Assembly: GCA_947168515.1 (NCBI GenBank)
Contig: CAMVMF010000013.1
Coordinates: forward strand, 1-58,560
Reading direction: 5' to 3'
DNA length: 58,560 bases
From: an uncultured Bacteroidales bacterium
Lineage (GTDB): Bacteria > Bacteroidota > Bacteroidia > Bacteroidales > P3
The translations under genes and the position numbers were made by a program. Below, piece after piece: positions 23,055 through 32,638 of this stretch; positions within the stretch are counted from its first letter, which is position 1; the number at the start of each line of letters is the position of its first letter. The notes beneath the pieces were generated by a model. The model was not told the DNA's origin. It searched no databases and worked only from the letters and a program-made list of their open reading frames with translations.

Positions 23055-23399
23055 ATGGCAAGCAATCCTTCCTTTGTACAATATGTAATGGACCAGTGCG
23101 CCAAGGCTGGCAATGTGACGGCACGCAAGATGTTTGGCGACTATGGGGTTTACTGCGATGGCAAAATCATCGGGCTGATAAGCGACAATGGCTTTTACAT
23201 CAAACCCACTGATGAGGTGCGGACGTTGCTGCGCACCGAAGTTATGCGGCCACCTTATGAGGGGGCCAAGCCCTATTTCTACATCGAAGAGGTGGACGAC
23301 CACGATTACCTTGCGCTCTTGGTCAGGGCCACCGCCAATGCCCTGCCTGAGCCGAAGCCCAAGAAGACAAAAAAGGCCGCGAAACAGGATCGCGATTAA
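23055..23399 (+). CDS. TfoX N-terminal-domain protein
   Basis: 114 residues, almost entirely the TfoX_N domain ('VTARKMFGDYGVYCDGKIIG', later 'GAKPYFYIEEVDDHDYL'), followed by a Lys-rich tail 'KPKKTKKAAKQD'. Proteins of this domain are linked to competence regulation in some proteobacteria. In Bacteroidota their role is unproven. Its last 4 bases overlap the 3' end of the converging NUDIX gene. Confidence 0.85.
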   Translation: MASNPSFVQYVMDQCAKAGNVTARKMFGDYGVYCDGKIIGLISDNGFYIKPTDEVRTLLRTEVMRPPYEGAKPYFYIEEVDDHDYLALLVRATANALPEPKPKKTKKAAKQDRD

Positions 23400-23896
23400 A
23401 AGTCGAAACCTTCCGTCTGCCAGCGATGGATGAGCTCGATGTCGGCTGGAAGCCAACGGACATCGGATAGCTGCTCGTGGCTGAGCCAGCGGGCTTCATT
23501 GTGGTCGTGCAAGACGAAGGTGCCGTCCTGCAGACGGCAGAGGTAGAGGTGGAGAGTCATGAGGAAGTCGTCGTAGCGGTAGTTGATGGTGTCGTAGTAG
23601 CGGAGGATGTCTATCTCCGTTTCCATCTCTTCAAGAATTTCGCGCCGGAGGGCCTCTTGGTCGGTCTCGCCGGGCTCGATTTTGCCACCGGGAAATTCCC
23701 ACCAGCCCTGCCATTTCCCATAGCCTCGTTGGCAGGCAAGGATTTGCTTAGCGGTAGGGTCTTCGGCGGACTCGCCGACAATTATGGCCGCCACCACATA
23801 GATACGTTGCAGCTCGTCCTCCACTTGTAGTCTCTTGCTGAAAAACATCTCCGGCGGGCCGTACATGACGGCTATGTTTTCATGTTCCTTTGCCAT
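23396..23896 (-). CDS. NUDIX hydrolase, MutT-like
   Basis: 166 residues with a full Nudix box 'GGKIEPGETDQEALRREI' continuing LEEMETEI (G-x5-E-x7-REU-x-EE-x-x-U, with the last Gly replaced by Glu-Thr). It hydrolyses nucleoside diphosphate derivatives, probably oxidised (d)NTPs as in MutT, given 'WWEFPGGK' and the short length. Residues 1-25 precede the domain; an internal Met (MFFSKR) is an alternative start. It is followed 4 bases upstream on the map by the start region of the nuclease/phosphatase operon partner at 23901. Confidence 0.85.
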   Translation of the reverse strand: MAKEHENIAVMYGPPEMFFSKRLQVEDELQRIYVVAAIIVGESAEDPTAKQILACQRGYGKWQGWWEFPGGKIEPGETDQEALRREILEEMETEIDILRYYDTINYRYDDFLMTLHLYLCRLQDGTFVLHDHNEARWLSHEQLSDVRWLPADIELIHRWQTEGFDF

Positions 23897-23900
23897 AGTG

Positions 23901-24761
23901 CTAGTATTCGAAAATGAGTTCTACGGGGTAGTGGTCGGAGATGTAGGGAACGCCGTAGTCGCCGTTGAGCGTGCGGAAGGACTTGAGGGTCAGGCCGCGG
24001 TGGAAGAAATGGTCGATGCGGTGCGGGTCACCTTTCCCAAAGGCATTGTAGGTGAAGGCGGTGTCGGTGATGGGGGCGAGGTCGCGGCAGTTTTCTAATT
24101 GTATGTTGCGGAAGGCAGTGAAGATGGTGTCTTTTTCGTTGGTGTTCATGTCGCCACCAATGAGGATGGGCATATTGTCTGCGGCCCACGCATTGGCCAG
24201 CTGTGCCAGCAGTTTGGTGGATTCGGCCCGCGCCACGCGTCCCATGTGGTCGAGGTGGGTGTTCATGTAAAGCATCTGTCGGCCGGTCAGCTTGTCATTA
24301 AGCACAGCCATAGTAACGGTGCGGTGGCATCCGGCATCCCAGCCCATGCTGACGCTGTCGGGGGTCTGGCTGAGCCAGTAGGTGTTCTTTTTGACAAACT
24401 CCAGGCGGTCTGTCTTGACAAAGATGGCCATGTGCTCTCCTTGGCTCTTGCCATCGTCGCGACCAATGCCATAGCATTGATAGTCGGTCAGGACGCTGTC
24501 GAGGTAGGCGAGTTGGTTGGGTAACGCCTCCTGGAGGCCTAGGGCATCGGGTTTTTCTTGGCGTATCATGTCTACGATGGCGGCTTTGCGGTTGTCCCAA
24601 TAGTATTCGCCGTCCTGCTCCTTGGACCAGTCGCTGCCAAGGCGGATGTTCATAGAGATGAATTTAAGGTCGTGGTTACCGTTCTCGGTAGGTTTGTTGT
24701 GGTGGCAGGCCGTGAGCGAGAAGAGCATCACCAGTGAAAGTAAAAGTATATTTTTTCTCAT
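23901..24761 (-). CDS. lipoprotein of the endonuclease/exonuclease/phosphatase family
   Basis: 286 residues. A lipoprotein signal ends LTAC (Cys19). The EEP fold motifs are in order: 'FISMNIRL', 'LGLQEAL' with the metal-binding Glu, 'YMNTHLDHMG', 'LIGGDMNT', 'DPHRIDHFF' and the terminal 'GVPYISDHYPV' with the catalytic Asp-His pair. Members of this surface-exposed group hydrolyse phosphodiester bonds in nucleic acids, sphingomyelin or sugar phosphates; the substrate here cannot be told. It precedes the NUDIX gene in the same direction (4 bases), so they are co-transcribed. Confidence 0.88.
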   Translation of the reverse strand: MRKNILLLSLVMLFSLTACHHNKPTENGNHDLKFISMNIRLGSDWSKEQDGEYYWDNRKAAIVDMIRQEKPDALGLQEALPNQLAYLDSVLTDYQCYGIGRDDGKSQGEHMAIFVKTDRLEFVKKNTYWLSQTPDSVSMGWDAGCHRTVTMAVLNDKLTGRQMLYMNTHLDHMGRVARAESTKLLAQLANAWAADNMPILIGGDMNTNEKDTIFTAFRNIQLENCRDLAPITDTAFTYNAFGKGDPHRIDHFFHRGLTLKSFRTLNGDYGVPYISDHYPVELIFEY

Positions 24762-24993
24762 GTTGATTATTTTTGATTTCTTAAATGAAAGTATTGACGA
24801 CTGAGGTAGTTAGAGCACTTGATTTTTTCCTGTTGTCTAAAAAAACTGCGCAAGTTAGTCAATCCTACAAGATAAAAATCCTCATAATAACGTAGTGTTC
24901 TGCTTTTTATTGTGAACTGTTGCCACATCCGTTTTTCTATTGGCGTGATGTGCCGTTTGCGGATTCTGCCAACGGCCATCGGCCCAGCAGTGG

Positions 24994-25866
24994 CTATTGG
25001 AAAAGCGTGACGGTGTGGGTGAAGACGAAGTCGGAGTGGGGGACAAGGCGCTGGATGTGCTGGCGTTGGTGGATGGGGCCAACGAACCCTTCCCTGTCGG
25101 TGCGGCCATACCAAGGTTCGATGCAGCAGAAGGGTGCCCCTACTGGCGACCAGAGGCCGAAGAGAGGAGCATCGAAAGCGACTTGTAGGATGGGCTGTTG
25201 CCGTTTGTCGAGCATCACAACACGGTCGGCCTGATGGTTTTCGAGTACGAGGGCATCGTGTCGGAATGTGTCGTGCGTGAGGGGCAGGAGTCCATCGTTG
25301 AGTGTCGTCTTGCACGTGACGGGCAAGGCATAGCCCTGTTGGCTCAGCTGGGTGACGGCTAGTTGGTTTACTGGCATATCGTTGAGGAAGAACTGCAGGT
25401 ATCCGTGCACAGGGTCGTCAGGGTTGAAAAGGAGGTAGTTGAAGGCGGGGTGCGCACCAATCATAAAGAACATCTCTTGGCTGGCAGGATTCTCCACGCG
25501 CCATTGGCAGCAGAGCTGGTTGTCTGTGAGTTGGTAGCGGGCGGTGAGGATAAAAGGGTAGGGGTAGCACTGACGTGTGTCGGCGTTGCTCTCAAAACGG
25601 AAAGCGAGCGTGTCGGCCGTTTGCTGGATCAGGTCGAAATCGCTGTCGCGAGCAAATCCGTGTTGCGGGAGGTGGAACTCCTGTGTGCCTACACGGTAGG
25701 TGTTGTCGAAGACCTTGCCCACGATGGGAAAGAGGATGGGAGCGTGGCGTTTCCAGAAGATTGGGTTGCCTTGCCAAAGGCATTCGCGTCCGTCGAAAAG
25801 CAGCGAGACGGGTTCGGCACCGCGGTGGGCGACGGTGAGGGATAGGTGGTTGTTGGAGATTTGCAT
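24994..25866 (-). CDS. aldose 1-epimerase-family protein (galactose mutarotase-like)
   Basis: 290 residues of the galactose-mutarotase superfamily, YeaD/LacX-like group. 'RGAEPVSLLFDGRECLWQGN', 'LPQHGFARDSDF' with the catalytic His, and later 'IGAHPAFNY' and 'CIEPWYGRTD' with the Glu/Asp acid-base residues. It interconverts anomers of hexoses or hexose-6-phosphates in the cytoplasm. Promoter TACCTTTG (25894-25887) is just upstream. The 230 bases between its stop and the nuclease gene hold nothing recognisable. Confidence 0.88.
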   Translation of the reverse strand: MQISNNHLSLTVAHRGAEPVSLLFDGRECLWQGNPIFWKRHAPILFPIVGKVFDNTYRVGTQEFHLPQHGFARDSDFDLIQQTADTLAFRFESNADTRQCYPYPFILTARYQLTDNQLCCQWRVENPASQEMFFMIGAHPAFNYLLFNPDDPVHGYLQFFLNDMPVNQLAVTQLSQQGYALPVTCKTTLNDGLLPLTHDTFRHDALVLENHQADRVVMLDKRQQPILQVAFDAPLFGLWSPVGAPFCCIEPWYGRTDREGFVGPIHQRQHIQRLVPHSDFVFTHTVTLFQ

Positions 25867-25886
25867 GGCGTGTTTTTTTTTATGTG

Positions 25887-25894
25887 CAAAGGTA
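25887..25894 (-). promoter_or_regulatory. -7 element TACCTTTG of the mutarotase-like gene
   Basis: Perfect TAnnTTTG on the minus strand, about 21 bases before the start codon at 25866. Confidence 0.6.
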
Positions 25895-26089
25895 CGTGTT
25901 TTTTGTGGATTAGTGTAGCGTCGACATCTTTTTTAAGTACGGATGCGGTTGGATTGGATGGTGCAAGTGGCAATTAACGGGTTAACAATTTGTGCATTAG
26001 GCCACTTGCTCCACCGAGGGAGATGGGTGGCATTGGCGGCGGTTGCGAGGCGGGTGGGGGAAGGGTTTTGGTTGTTAAAAGTAAGGTTT

Positions 26090-26121
26090 TTTGTGTGTTT
26101 TAAGATTTTTTCGTATATTTG
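26090..26121 (+). promoter_or_regulatory. promoter of the acyltransferase gene
   Basis: TTTG at 26090-26093 and TATATTTG at 26114-26121 with a 20-base spacer, the classical Bacteroides arrangement, 52 bases upstream of the ATG. Confidence 0.7.
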
Positions 26122-26173
26122 CATATTGGTTAATTCGATTATTTTTGCAAGAGATATTTATATATAATTCATA

Positions 26174-26740
26174 ATGAGAAAGATTTGGATTTGGTTGGTA
26201 AGGTTGTTCGGCTGGCACTTTGACCCTATTGATGTGAAAGAGCGCCCTGAAGTGTTGCATTGTGTGGTGGCAGTGGCTCCGCACACCAGTATTGCCGACT
26301 TTCTGGTGGGTCCCGCCATGCTGTTCAAGGCGGGGGCCAGACCTCGAATCTTTATCAAAAAAGAATTTTTCAATATTTTCACCAACTGGCTGCTGCGTCC
26401 GATGGGTGCCGTGCCCGTGGACCGCGGCAACCGCCACAACAACTTGGTGGAGAAAGCCGTGGAGGTGTTGAAGAGCGAGAAGAATGTCTGCATCGTTATC
26501 ACCCCAGAGGGTACGCGCAAGGCAGTGAACCGTTTTCACCGTGGATTTTATGAGATTGCTATGCGGGCAGAAGTGCCTATTGTGCTGGGCTATATGGACT
26601 TTAAAACCAAGACAATGGGCTATGGCCCCACTATTTATCCTACGGGTGATTTTGACGCAGATGTGGAGAAAATGATTGATTTCTTCAGACCAGTGCATGC
26701 AAAAAATCCTGAAGGATGGGGATGGAGGATTGATGAATGA
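26174..26740 (+). CDS. 1-acyl-sn-glycerol-3-phosphate acyltransferase (PlsC family)
   Basis: 188 residues. The acyltransferase motifs are clear: H-x4-D as 'APHTSIADF', 'RGNRHNN' in motif II, 'VITPEGTR' in motif III, and 'PIVLGYMDF' in motif IV. It transfers acyl chains to lysophosphatidate or a related acceptor at the membrane. It is shorter than typical PlsC (about 240 residues), like the 'YihG/small' group of Bacteroidota. Single-gene unit with a good promoter. An R2 fragment follows its stop. Confidence 0.85.
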   Translation: MRKIWIWLVRLFGWHFDPIDVKERPEVLHCVVAVAPHTSIADFLVGPAMLFKAGARPRIFIKKEFFNIFTNWLLRPMGAVPVDRGNRHNNLVEKAVEVLKSEKNVCIVITPEGTRKAVNRFHRGFYEIAMRAEVPIVLGYMDFKTKTMGYGPTIYPTGDFDADVEKMIDFFRPVHAKNPEGWGWRIDE

Positions 26741-26807
26741 TAGTGCCACCGGCCGTTTCTGACAGTTGGAGAGAGGCAATCGCCCAGCGCGTGCTCCCGA
26801 TTGCTAG

Positions 26808-26878
26808 AACGTTTTCGTTAAGCCGAATGCAGAAGGAAAATTACGAAGTGTTTGCACTATGCTGAGGTGAGAAAACGA
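26808..26878 (-). repeat. R2 element, partial copy, reversed
   Basis: Reverse complement of 16854-16925: AACGTTTTCGTTAAGCCGAA, then ACGAAGTGTTTGCACTATGC and TGAGGTGAGAAAACG. It lies between the acyltransferase and purL. Termini not detected. Confidence 0.7.
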
Positions 26879-26935
26879 CCCATGAAATGGAACGGTCTTG
26901 TGGCCAAAAGAAGAAAAAATAAAAATTAAAAATAT

Positions 26936-29900
26936 ATGATTAGAAGAATATTCGTGGAAAAGAAAGCTGACTTTGCCATCAAGGCAAAGGAGCTGAAAGA
27001 GGAAATGTCGGCCTATCTTGGCATCAAGGTCGACAACGTTCGCGTTCTGATGCGCTACGATATAGAAAACCTCTCAGACGAGACTTATGAAAAGGCTAAA
27101 ATGACTGTCTTTTCAGAGCCTCCTGTTGACGATATTTTTGAAGAGACCTTCCCGCAGCAGGAAGACGATTTTGTTTTCACCGTGGAGTATCTGCCCGGCC
27201 AGTTCGACCAACGTGCCGACTCGGCCGAACAGTGCGTGTGCCTGCTCAACCCTGCCGAGCAGCCCATCATCCGCTCGGCTACCACCTATGTCATCAGCGG
27301 CACCCTCACTGAAGAGCAACGCCAGGCCGTGGTGAAAAACTGCGTCAACCCTGTCGACAGCCGTGTCACCGATGCTCCCAAGCCCGACACATTGGTGGAG
27401 CATTATGACGAACCTGCCGACGTGCATATTTTTGCCGGATTCAAAGAGATGGCAGAGCCGGAGCTGAAAGGGCTGTATGACTCGTTGGGACTGGCCATGA
27501 CCTTTGCCGACTTCCAACACATACAACGCTATTTCCGCGACGAGGAGCATCGCGACCCCAGCATGACGGAGATACGTGTGTTGGACACCTATTGGAGCGA
27601 CCACTGCCGCCACACCACCTTTGCTACCGAGCTGACCGATGTGGAGTTTGACGAAGGATACTACAGACCCCTTATCGAGGGTGCTTTCCAACAATATCTG
27701 GCCGACCATAAGGACCAGTATGCAGGGCGCGACGACAAGTTTGTATGCCTTATGGATATCGGTACCCTGGCCGCCAAGCGCATACGCAAGATGGGACTGC
27801 TGGACGACCAGGAGGTGAGCGATGAAATCAACGCCTGCAGCATCGTGGTGCCTGTGAAAATGGACGGCAAGACCGAGGAATGGCTCATCAACTTCAAGAA
27901 TGAGACCCACAACCACCCTACGGAGATTGAGCCCTTTGGTGGCGCAGCCACCTGCTTGGGCGGCTGCATCCGCGACCCCCTAAGTGGCCGTACTTATGTC
28001 TACCAGGCTATGCGTGTGACGGGAGCCGCCGACCCCACGCGTCCCATGAGTGAGACCCTTGCCGGCAAGTTGCCTCAGCGCAAAATCGTTACTACGGCAG
28101 CCCGCGGCTATAGCAGCTATGGCAACCAGATAGGTTTGGCCACCGGCCTGGTGAACGAAATCTACCACCCCGACTATGTGGCCAAGCGCATGGAGATAGG
28201 TGCCGTGGTGGCGGCAGCCCCTCGTCGTCAGGTGAAACGCTTGACGAGTGACCCCGGCGATGTCATCATCCTGCTGGGCGGTCGCACAGGGCGTGACGGC
28301 TGTGGCGGAGCCACAGGCGCTTCCAAGGCCCACAACACCTCCTCGCTGACCACCTGTGGTGCCGAGGTGCAGAAGGGCAACGCCCCTACCGAGCGCAAAA
28401 TCCAACGTCTTTTCCGAAGGGAAGAGGTCTCCAGTTTGATTAAGAAATGTAATGACTTTGGCGCGGGTGGCGTCAGTGTGGCCATTGGCGAATTGGCAGA
28501 TGGCTTGCAGATAGACCTCGACAAAGTCCCCAAGAAATATGCCGGTTTGGACGGCACCGAGCTGGCCATCAGCGAGAGCCAGGAACGTATGGCCATCGTG
28601 GTGGACCCCAAGGATGTCGACCAGATGCTGCGCTATGCCGATGAGGAGAACCTGGAAGCCGTAGTGGTGGCCAAGGTGACCGAAGAACCCCGCATGGTCA
28701 TCAGCTGGCGTGGCAAAGAGGTGGTGAATCTCAGCCGCCGTTTCATCGACACCAACGGTGCCCACCAGGAGACCAAGGTCTCTGTGAGTATGCCCCAAGG
28801 CGACAATGACAAAAGTGCCACCACGACAGCCGCTACGACCAAGGAGCGTTGGCTGAAGAACCTTTCCGACCTGAATGTCTGCTCGCAGAAGGGGTTGGTG
28901 GAGATGTTTGACAGCACCATAGGGGCTGGCAGCGTGGTGATGCCGTACGGCGGCAAGAACCAGCTGACCCCCACCCAAAGCATGATAGGTCAGCTGCCCA
29001 CCCTTGAGGCCAAGTGCGACACGGTAACCATCATGAGTTACGGTTTTGACCCTTATTTGAGCAGCTGGAGTCCCTTCCATGGCGCCGTCTATGCTGTGGT
29101 GGACTCTGTGGCTAAGGTGGCGGCGGCAGGTGGCGATGTCAGCCGTGTCCGCCTCACTTTCCAAGAGTATTTCAAGAAACTGGGCAAGGATCCGTATCGT
29201 TGGGGCCAGCCCCTCAGTGCCTTGCTGGGTGCCTATAATGCCCAGATGGGGCTGAAGTTGCCCGCCATCGGTGGCAAGGACTCCATGAGCGGAACCTTCA
29301 ACGATATCGATGTGCCTCCTACGCTGTGCAGCTTTGCTGTAGGCATCGGCAACATCCATCATGTGGTCACGCCCGAGCTGAAGAAGGCAGGCAACTACCT
29401 CTATCTGTTGGAGATTAAGCCCGATAAGATGGGTATGCCCAACTACAAACAACTGTTGGCTATGTACGGAGCTCTCTATCAGGCCGTCCGCAATGGGGCG
29501 GTGAAGTCGGCCTACGCTGTTGGCTTTGGCGGCATTGCCGAGGCTGTCAGCAAGATGGCTTTTGGCAACCGTATGGGAGTCGTCTTCGACAGTGCCATGG
29601 CCACAGAAGAGCTTTTCGAAAAGAAATATGGAGCCATCGTGGTTGAGGTGTCCAACTGCGGCGACCTGCCTGCCGTGTGCCGCAAGATTGGCCGCGTGAC
29701 GGATGACGGCATTTTCGAAGTGTCTGGCGAAAAAATCGGCATGGACGAGATGTTGCAGGCCTGGACTGCCCCGTTGGAGGAGGTGTTCCCCACCACCAGT
29801 CGTGCCGAGGTAAAGGCCCTGGGTGAGACGAATCTGTTTAAGACCAAGAAAATATATATCTGCAAGCATAAGGTTGCCAAACCCAAGGTGTTTATACCGG

Positions 29901-30676
29901 TCTTCCCAGGTACCAATTGCGAGTATGACTCTGCCCGCGCTTTCCTGCGTGCCGGTGCCAACGTGGAGACGTTGGTTTTCCGCAACCAGAATGCCAGCCA
30001 GATTACCGAGAGCGTGGCCGCTTATGCCAGGGCTATCGGCGACAGCCAGATAGTGATGATTCCTGGTGGCTTCTCTGCCGGCGATGAGCCAGAAGGCAGC
30101 GCCAAGTTCATCACGAGCGTTTTCCGCAATCCTCAGATTGCCGAAGCCGTGATGCAGCTGCTCAAAGAGCGTGACGGTCTGATGCTTGGTATCTGCAATG
30201 GTTTCCAGGCCTTGGTGAAACTGGGCCTAGTGCCTTATGGCGAAATCTGCCAGCAGCATGCCGACTCGCCGACCCTCACCTTTAACACCATCGGACGTCA
30301 CCAGAGCATGATAGCCCACACACGTGTGGTGAGCAATCTCTCCCCCTGGCTGCAGAAGGCCGAGCTGGGCAAGAGCTATGTGGTGCCCATCTCCCACGGC
30401 GAGGGACGTTTCGTGGCACCGCAGGAGTGGCTCGACAAGCTCTTTGCTAACGGTCAGGTGGCCACCCAGTATGTCGACTTGGACGGTCATGCCACGATGG
30501 AGGAGCCCTACAACATGAATGGTTCCTACATGGCTATCGAGGGCATTACCAGTCCCGATGGCCGCGTGCTGGGCAAGATGGCACACAGCGAACGCCGCCG
30601 CGAAGGAACCTATCTGAATATCTATGGCGATCAGGACCAGCAGATATTCGAGAGCGGTGTGGCTTACTTTAAATAG
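26936..30676 (+). CDS. purL: phosphoribosylformylglycinamidine synthase, large single-chain type
   Basis: 1246 residues, matching the single-chain PurL (about 1230-1300) that joins synthetase and glutaminase. In order: an N-terminal PurS-like domain; the linker and first AIRS half with 'STYWSDHCRHTTF' and 'NHPTEIEPFGGAATCLGGCI'; the second AIRS half with 'PAIGGKDSMSGTF'; and a C-terminal class I glutaminase with 'FPGTNCEYD', nucleophile Cys in 'GICNGFQALVKLG' and a terminal 'HGEGRF' His-Glu. It makes FGAM from FGAR, glutamine and ATP in purine synthesis. purE lies about 4.5 kb downstream. Confidence 0.96.
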   Translation: MIRRIFVEKKADFAIKAKELKEEMSAYLGIKVDNVRVLMRYDIENLSDETYEKAKMTVFSEPPVDDIFEETFPQQEDDFVFTVEYLPGQFDQRADSAEQCVCLLNPAEQPIIRSATTYVISGTLTEEQRQAVVKNCVNPVDSRVTDAPKPDTLVEHYDEPADVHIFAGFKEMAEPELKGLYDSLGLAMTFADFQHIQRYFRDEEHRDPSMTEIRVLDTYWSDHCRHTTFATELTDVEFDEGYYRPLIEGAFQQYLADHKDQYAGRDDKFVCLMDIGTLAAKRIRKMGLLDDQEVSDEINACSIVVPVKMDGKTEEWLINFKNETHNHPTEIEPFGGAATCLGGCIRDPLSGRTYVYQAMRVTGAADPTRPMSETLAGKLPQRKIVTTAARGYSSYGNQIGLATGLVNEIYHPDYVAKRMEIGAVVAAAPRRQVKRLTSDPGDVIILLGGRTGRDGCGGATGASKAHNTSSLTTCGAEVQKGNAPTERKIQRLFRREEVSSLIKKCNDFGAGGVSVAIGELADGLQIDLDKVPKKYAGLDGTELAISESQERMAIVVDPKDVDQMLRYADEENLEAVVVAKVTEEPRMVISWRGKEVVNLSRRFIDTNGAHQETKVSVSMPQGDNDKSATTTAATTKERWLKNLSDLNVCSQKGLVEMFDSTIGAGSVVMPYGGKNQLTPTQSMIGQLPTLEAKCDTVTIMSYGFDPYLSSWSPFHGAVYAVVDSVAKVAAAGGDVSRVRLTFQEYFKKLGKDPYRWGQPLSALLGAYNAQMGLKLPAIGGKDSMSGTFNDIDVPPTLCSFAVGIGNIHHVVTPELKKAGNYLYLLEIKPDKMGMPNYKQLLAMYGALYQAVRNGAVKSAYAVGFGGIAEAVSKMAFGNRMGVVFDSAMATEELFEKKYGAIVVEVSNCGDLPAVCRKIGRVTDDGIFEVSGEKIGMDEMLQAWTAPLEEVFPTTSRAEVKALGETNLFKTKKIYICKHKVAKPKVFIPVFPGTNCEYDSARAFLRAGANVETLVFRNQNASQITESVAAYARAIGDSQIVMIPGGFSAGDEPEGSAKFITSVFRNPQIAEAVMQLLKERDGLMLGICNGFQALVKLGLVPYGEICQQHADSPTLTFNTIGRHQSMIAHTRVVSNLSPWLQKAELGKSYVVPISHGEGRFVAPQEWLDKLFANGQVATQYVDLDGHATMEEPYNMNGSYMAIEGITSPDGRVLGKMAHSERRREGTYLNIYGDQDQQIFESGVAYFK

Positions 30677-30696
30677 ATTATAAAACCCATTCGTAT

Positions 30697-32226
30697 ATGA
30701 AGAAGTTATCTTTAATTGTGTTGACAGCTCTGGCCACAGCAGTCTCTGTGGCTGCCCCTGTGTCGCCCCAGCGTGCGCGCCAGGTGGCCGAGACAGCTGC
30801 TAAGCTGTACAGCTGGGAGTTGTCGCTACAGGATAAGGCTGGGCTGAATGCCGATGCCCAATGCCAACTAAAAGATGTGACCGCCGAGGTGGGCATATCC
30901 AATATTTATGTTTATAACTATGTCATTGCTGACGGCAACCGCCAAGGCTTCGTCGTGGTGAGTGGCGATGATGTGGCCTCCCCCGTTCTGGCTTTCTCCG
31001 ACGAGGGTGCTTTGGAAATGAATCCCGCGGTGCGTTTCCATCTGCAACAGTACAGCCGCCAGATGGCTGCCGCCCGTGAGGCGGGGGCTGTTGCCAGCAA
31101 GGCGGTTCAGTCCCAATGGGAGCAGCTGAGCAGCGGCAGGGCCCTCACAGAAGCCATGCGCCGTTTTGAAGCCAAGGGCGACATCTACAACGATGTCATC
31201 GTCCGCCTCCTCGGTAACATGGTGTGGGGTCAGGGCAATCCATATAACCGCCTCTGCCCCGGGAAATCCGTGACAGGCTGTGTGGCTACGGCCTTTGGCA
31301 TGATTATGAACTATTGGGATTATCCTGTCCATGGTTTTGGTCAGCACTCCTACAACGGAGCCGACAACCCCGCTGTCTATGGCAATTGGAGGTGGGGCGT
31401 GCAGTCTGCCGACTTTGAACATACCTACTACGATTGGGCCCACATGGAAGATTATGCTTACATTAACAGCCCCGACTCGGTCATCAGTGCTATCTCCACA
31501 TTACTTTACCAGATAGGTGTGTCGCTGGACATGAACTATAGTCCCGACGGTAGCGGCTGTTGGTCGCTGCCTGAGTACGCTACGTTCGACACCAGTCTTC
31601 ACCTATCGGCCACTATGGGGGCAGACACCCGCATCCCGCGCCATTTCGGTTATAAGTTCAGCTATGCCGGCTTGCGCGATTCGGTACACAGCGACAGCCT
31701 CTGGCTGCTGATGCTCTACAACAGCTTGGCCGACAGCATGCCTATCTACTATGCCGGCTGGGCAAAGGACAATAGCGATGCGGGACACAGCGCCACGCAG
31801 GGCCACGGCTATGTCATTGACGGCTATTTCTCCGATGCTGTAGACACCAATATGTTCCATATCAATTGGGGTTGGAACGGCAGCGCCGACGGCTATTACA
31901 AACTAGATGCCATGAAGCCCAACAACAGCGACTTCACCCAGTGGCACGGTGCCATTATCGGCCTGGAACCCGACACCAGCTATCATGGCTATGACCCGTC
32001 GACTATCCGCAGGTTCACTCCCTCTACCGCCAATGTTTACAGCCGCTCTGGCCACATCGTGGTCAAAGGGTGCGAGAACAGCGCAGTGGCCATATATGAC
32101 CTGATGGGTCGCCGGGTGGCTCATCGCAACAGCATGGGTGCTACTGAGTGGAGTGTCCCTGTCTGCCCAGGTGTTTATGTGGTGCGTGTGGGTGGTCAGA
32201 TGGGTAGAAAAGTGGTGGTGATGTAG
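30697..32226 (+). CDS. C10-family cysteine peptidase (streptopain-like), type IX-sorted
   Basis: 509 residues: signal peptide (about 1-20), a Spi/prodomain (about 20-165), then the C10 catalytic domain with nucleophile Cys195 in 'SVTGCVATAFGMIMNYWDYP', the catalytic His in 'TQGHGYVIDGY', and 'FHINWGWNGSADGYY'. The last 70 residues form a Por-type sorting domain ('VAIYDLMGRRV', 'PGVYVVRVGGQMGRKVVV'), so the protein is exported by type IX secretion and cleaved at the surface. Relatives include interpain and streptopain, which degrade host proteins. It follows purL by 20 bases but is probably expressed separately. R1 copy B lies downstream. Confidence 0.92.
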   Translation: MKKLSLIVLTALATAVSVAAPVSPQRARQVAETAAKLYSWELSLQDKAGLNADAQCQLKDVTAEVGISNIYVYNYVIADGNRQGFVVVSGDDVASPVLAFSDEGALEMNPAVRFHLQQYSRQMAAAREAGAVASKAVQSQWEQLSSGRALTEAMRRFEAKGDIYNDVIVRLLGNMVWGQGNPYNRLCPGKSVTGCVATAFGMIMNYWDYPVHGFGQHSYNGADNPAVYGNWRWGVQSADFEHTYYDWAHMEDYAYINSPDSVISAISTLLYQIGVSLDMNYSPDGSGCWSLPEYATFDTSLHLSATMGADTRIPRHFGYKFSYAGLRDSVHSDSLWLLMLYNSLADSMPIYYAGWAKDNSDAGHSATQGHGYVIDGYFSDAVDTNMFHINWGWNGSADGYYKLDAMKPNNSDFTQWHGAIIGLEPDTSYHGYDPSTIRRFTPSTANVYSRSGHIVVKGCENSAVAIYDLMGRRVAHRNSMGATEWSVPVCPGVYVVRVGGQMGRKVVVM

Positions 32227-32389
32227 TTTCTAGATACTCATTACAGGGGGTGTGGCTGAATGATACCTCCTGGTGAGAAAGCAGTTGCAGCACTAGGCAT
32301 CGCCTACTCAATTTCATCCATACACAATTGCCCCTGTCGGGCAAATTTAGAGTACAAACGATTTTAAGAACCTCACTATAAACAAATAT

Positions 32390-32615
32390 GACTATCCGCA
32401 TTGCACCGAAGAAGCCTCGGGGAGGCTTAATCTCAATAACGTTGCTAAAGGTTGAGCGCAAAGAAAGCTTGCTTGCTTTGCCGAGACCTAGCAACGTCTC
32501 GCAGAAACCCCATACAAGAAAATCTCCGATTTTCGCAGTGTGGGGATGGGATACAACCCCAGAGAGGCGTCTCGAAGAGACGCGACTTAGTCTTCTCGGT
32601 TATTTGCGGATAACC
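32390..32615 (+). repeat. R1 multi-hairpin element, copy B (226 bp, long form)
   Basis: Termini GACTATCCGC and GCGGATAACC. Hairpin 1 has loop GGG, hairpin 2 AAAATC TCC GATTTT, hairpin 3 GCGTCTC GAA GAGACGC. The extra 68 bases relative to the short form make a fourth hairpin, ACGTTGCTA...TAGCAACGT, enclosing a GCAAAG/CTTTGC stem. It lies between the C10 peptidase and pepD. Confidence 0.85.
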
Positions 32616-32638
32616 AAATAAACAAATACATACAAAAT

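Noticed and set aside
27980..29869. Long minus-strand frame opposite purL (also others opposite pepD and the adaptor)
   Set aside because: Shadows of strongly coding GC-rich genes on the other strand; no independent support.
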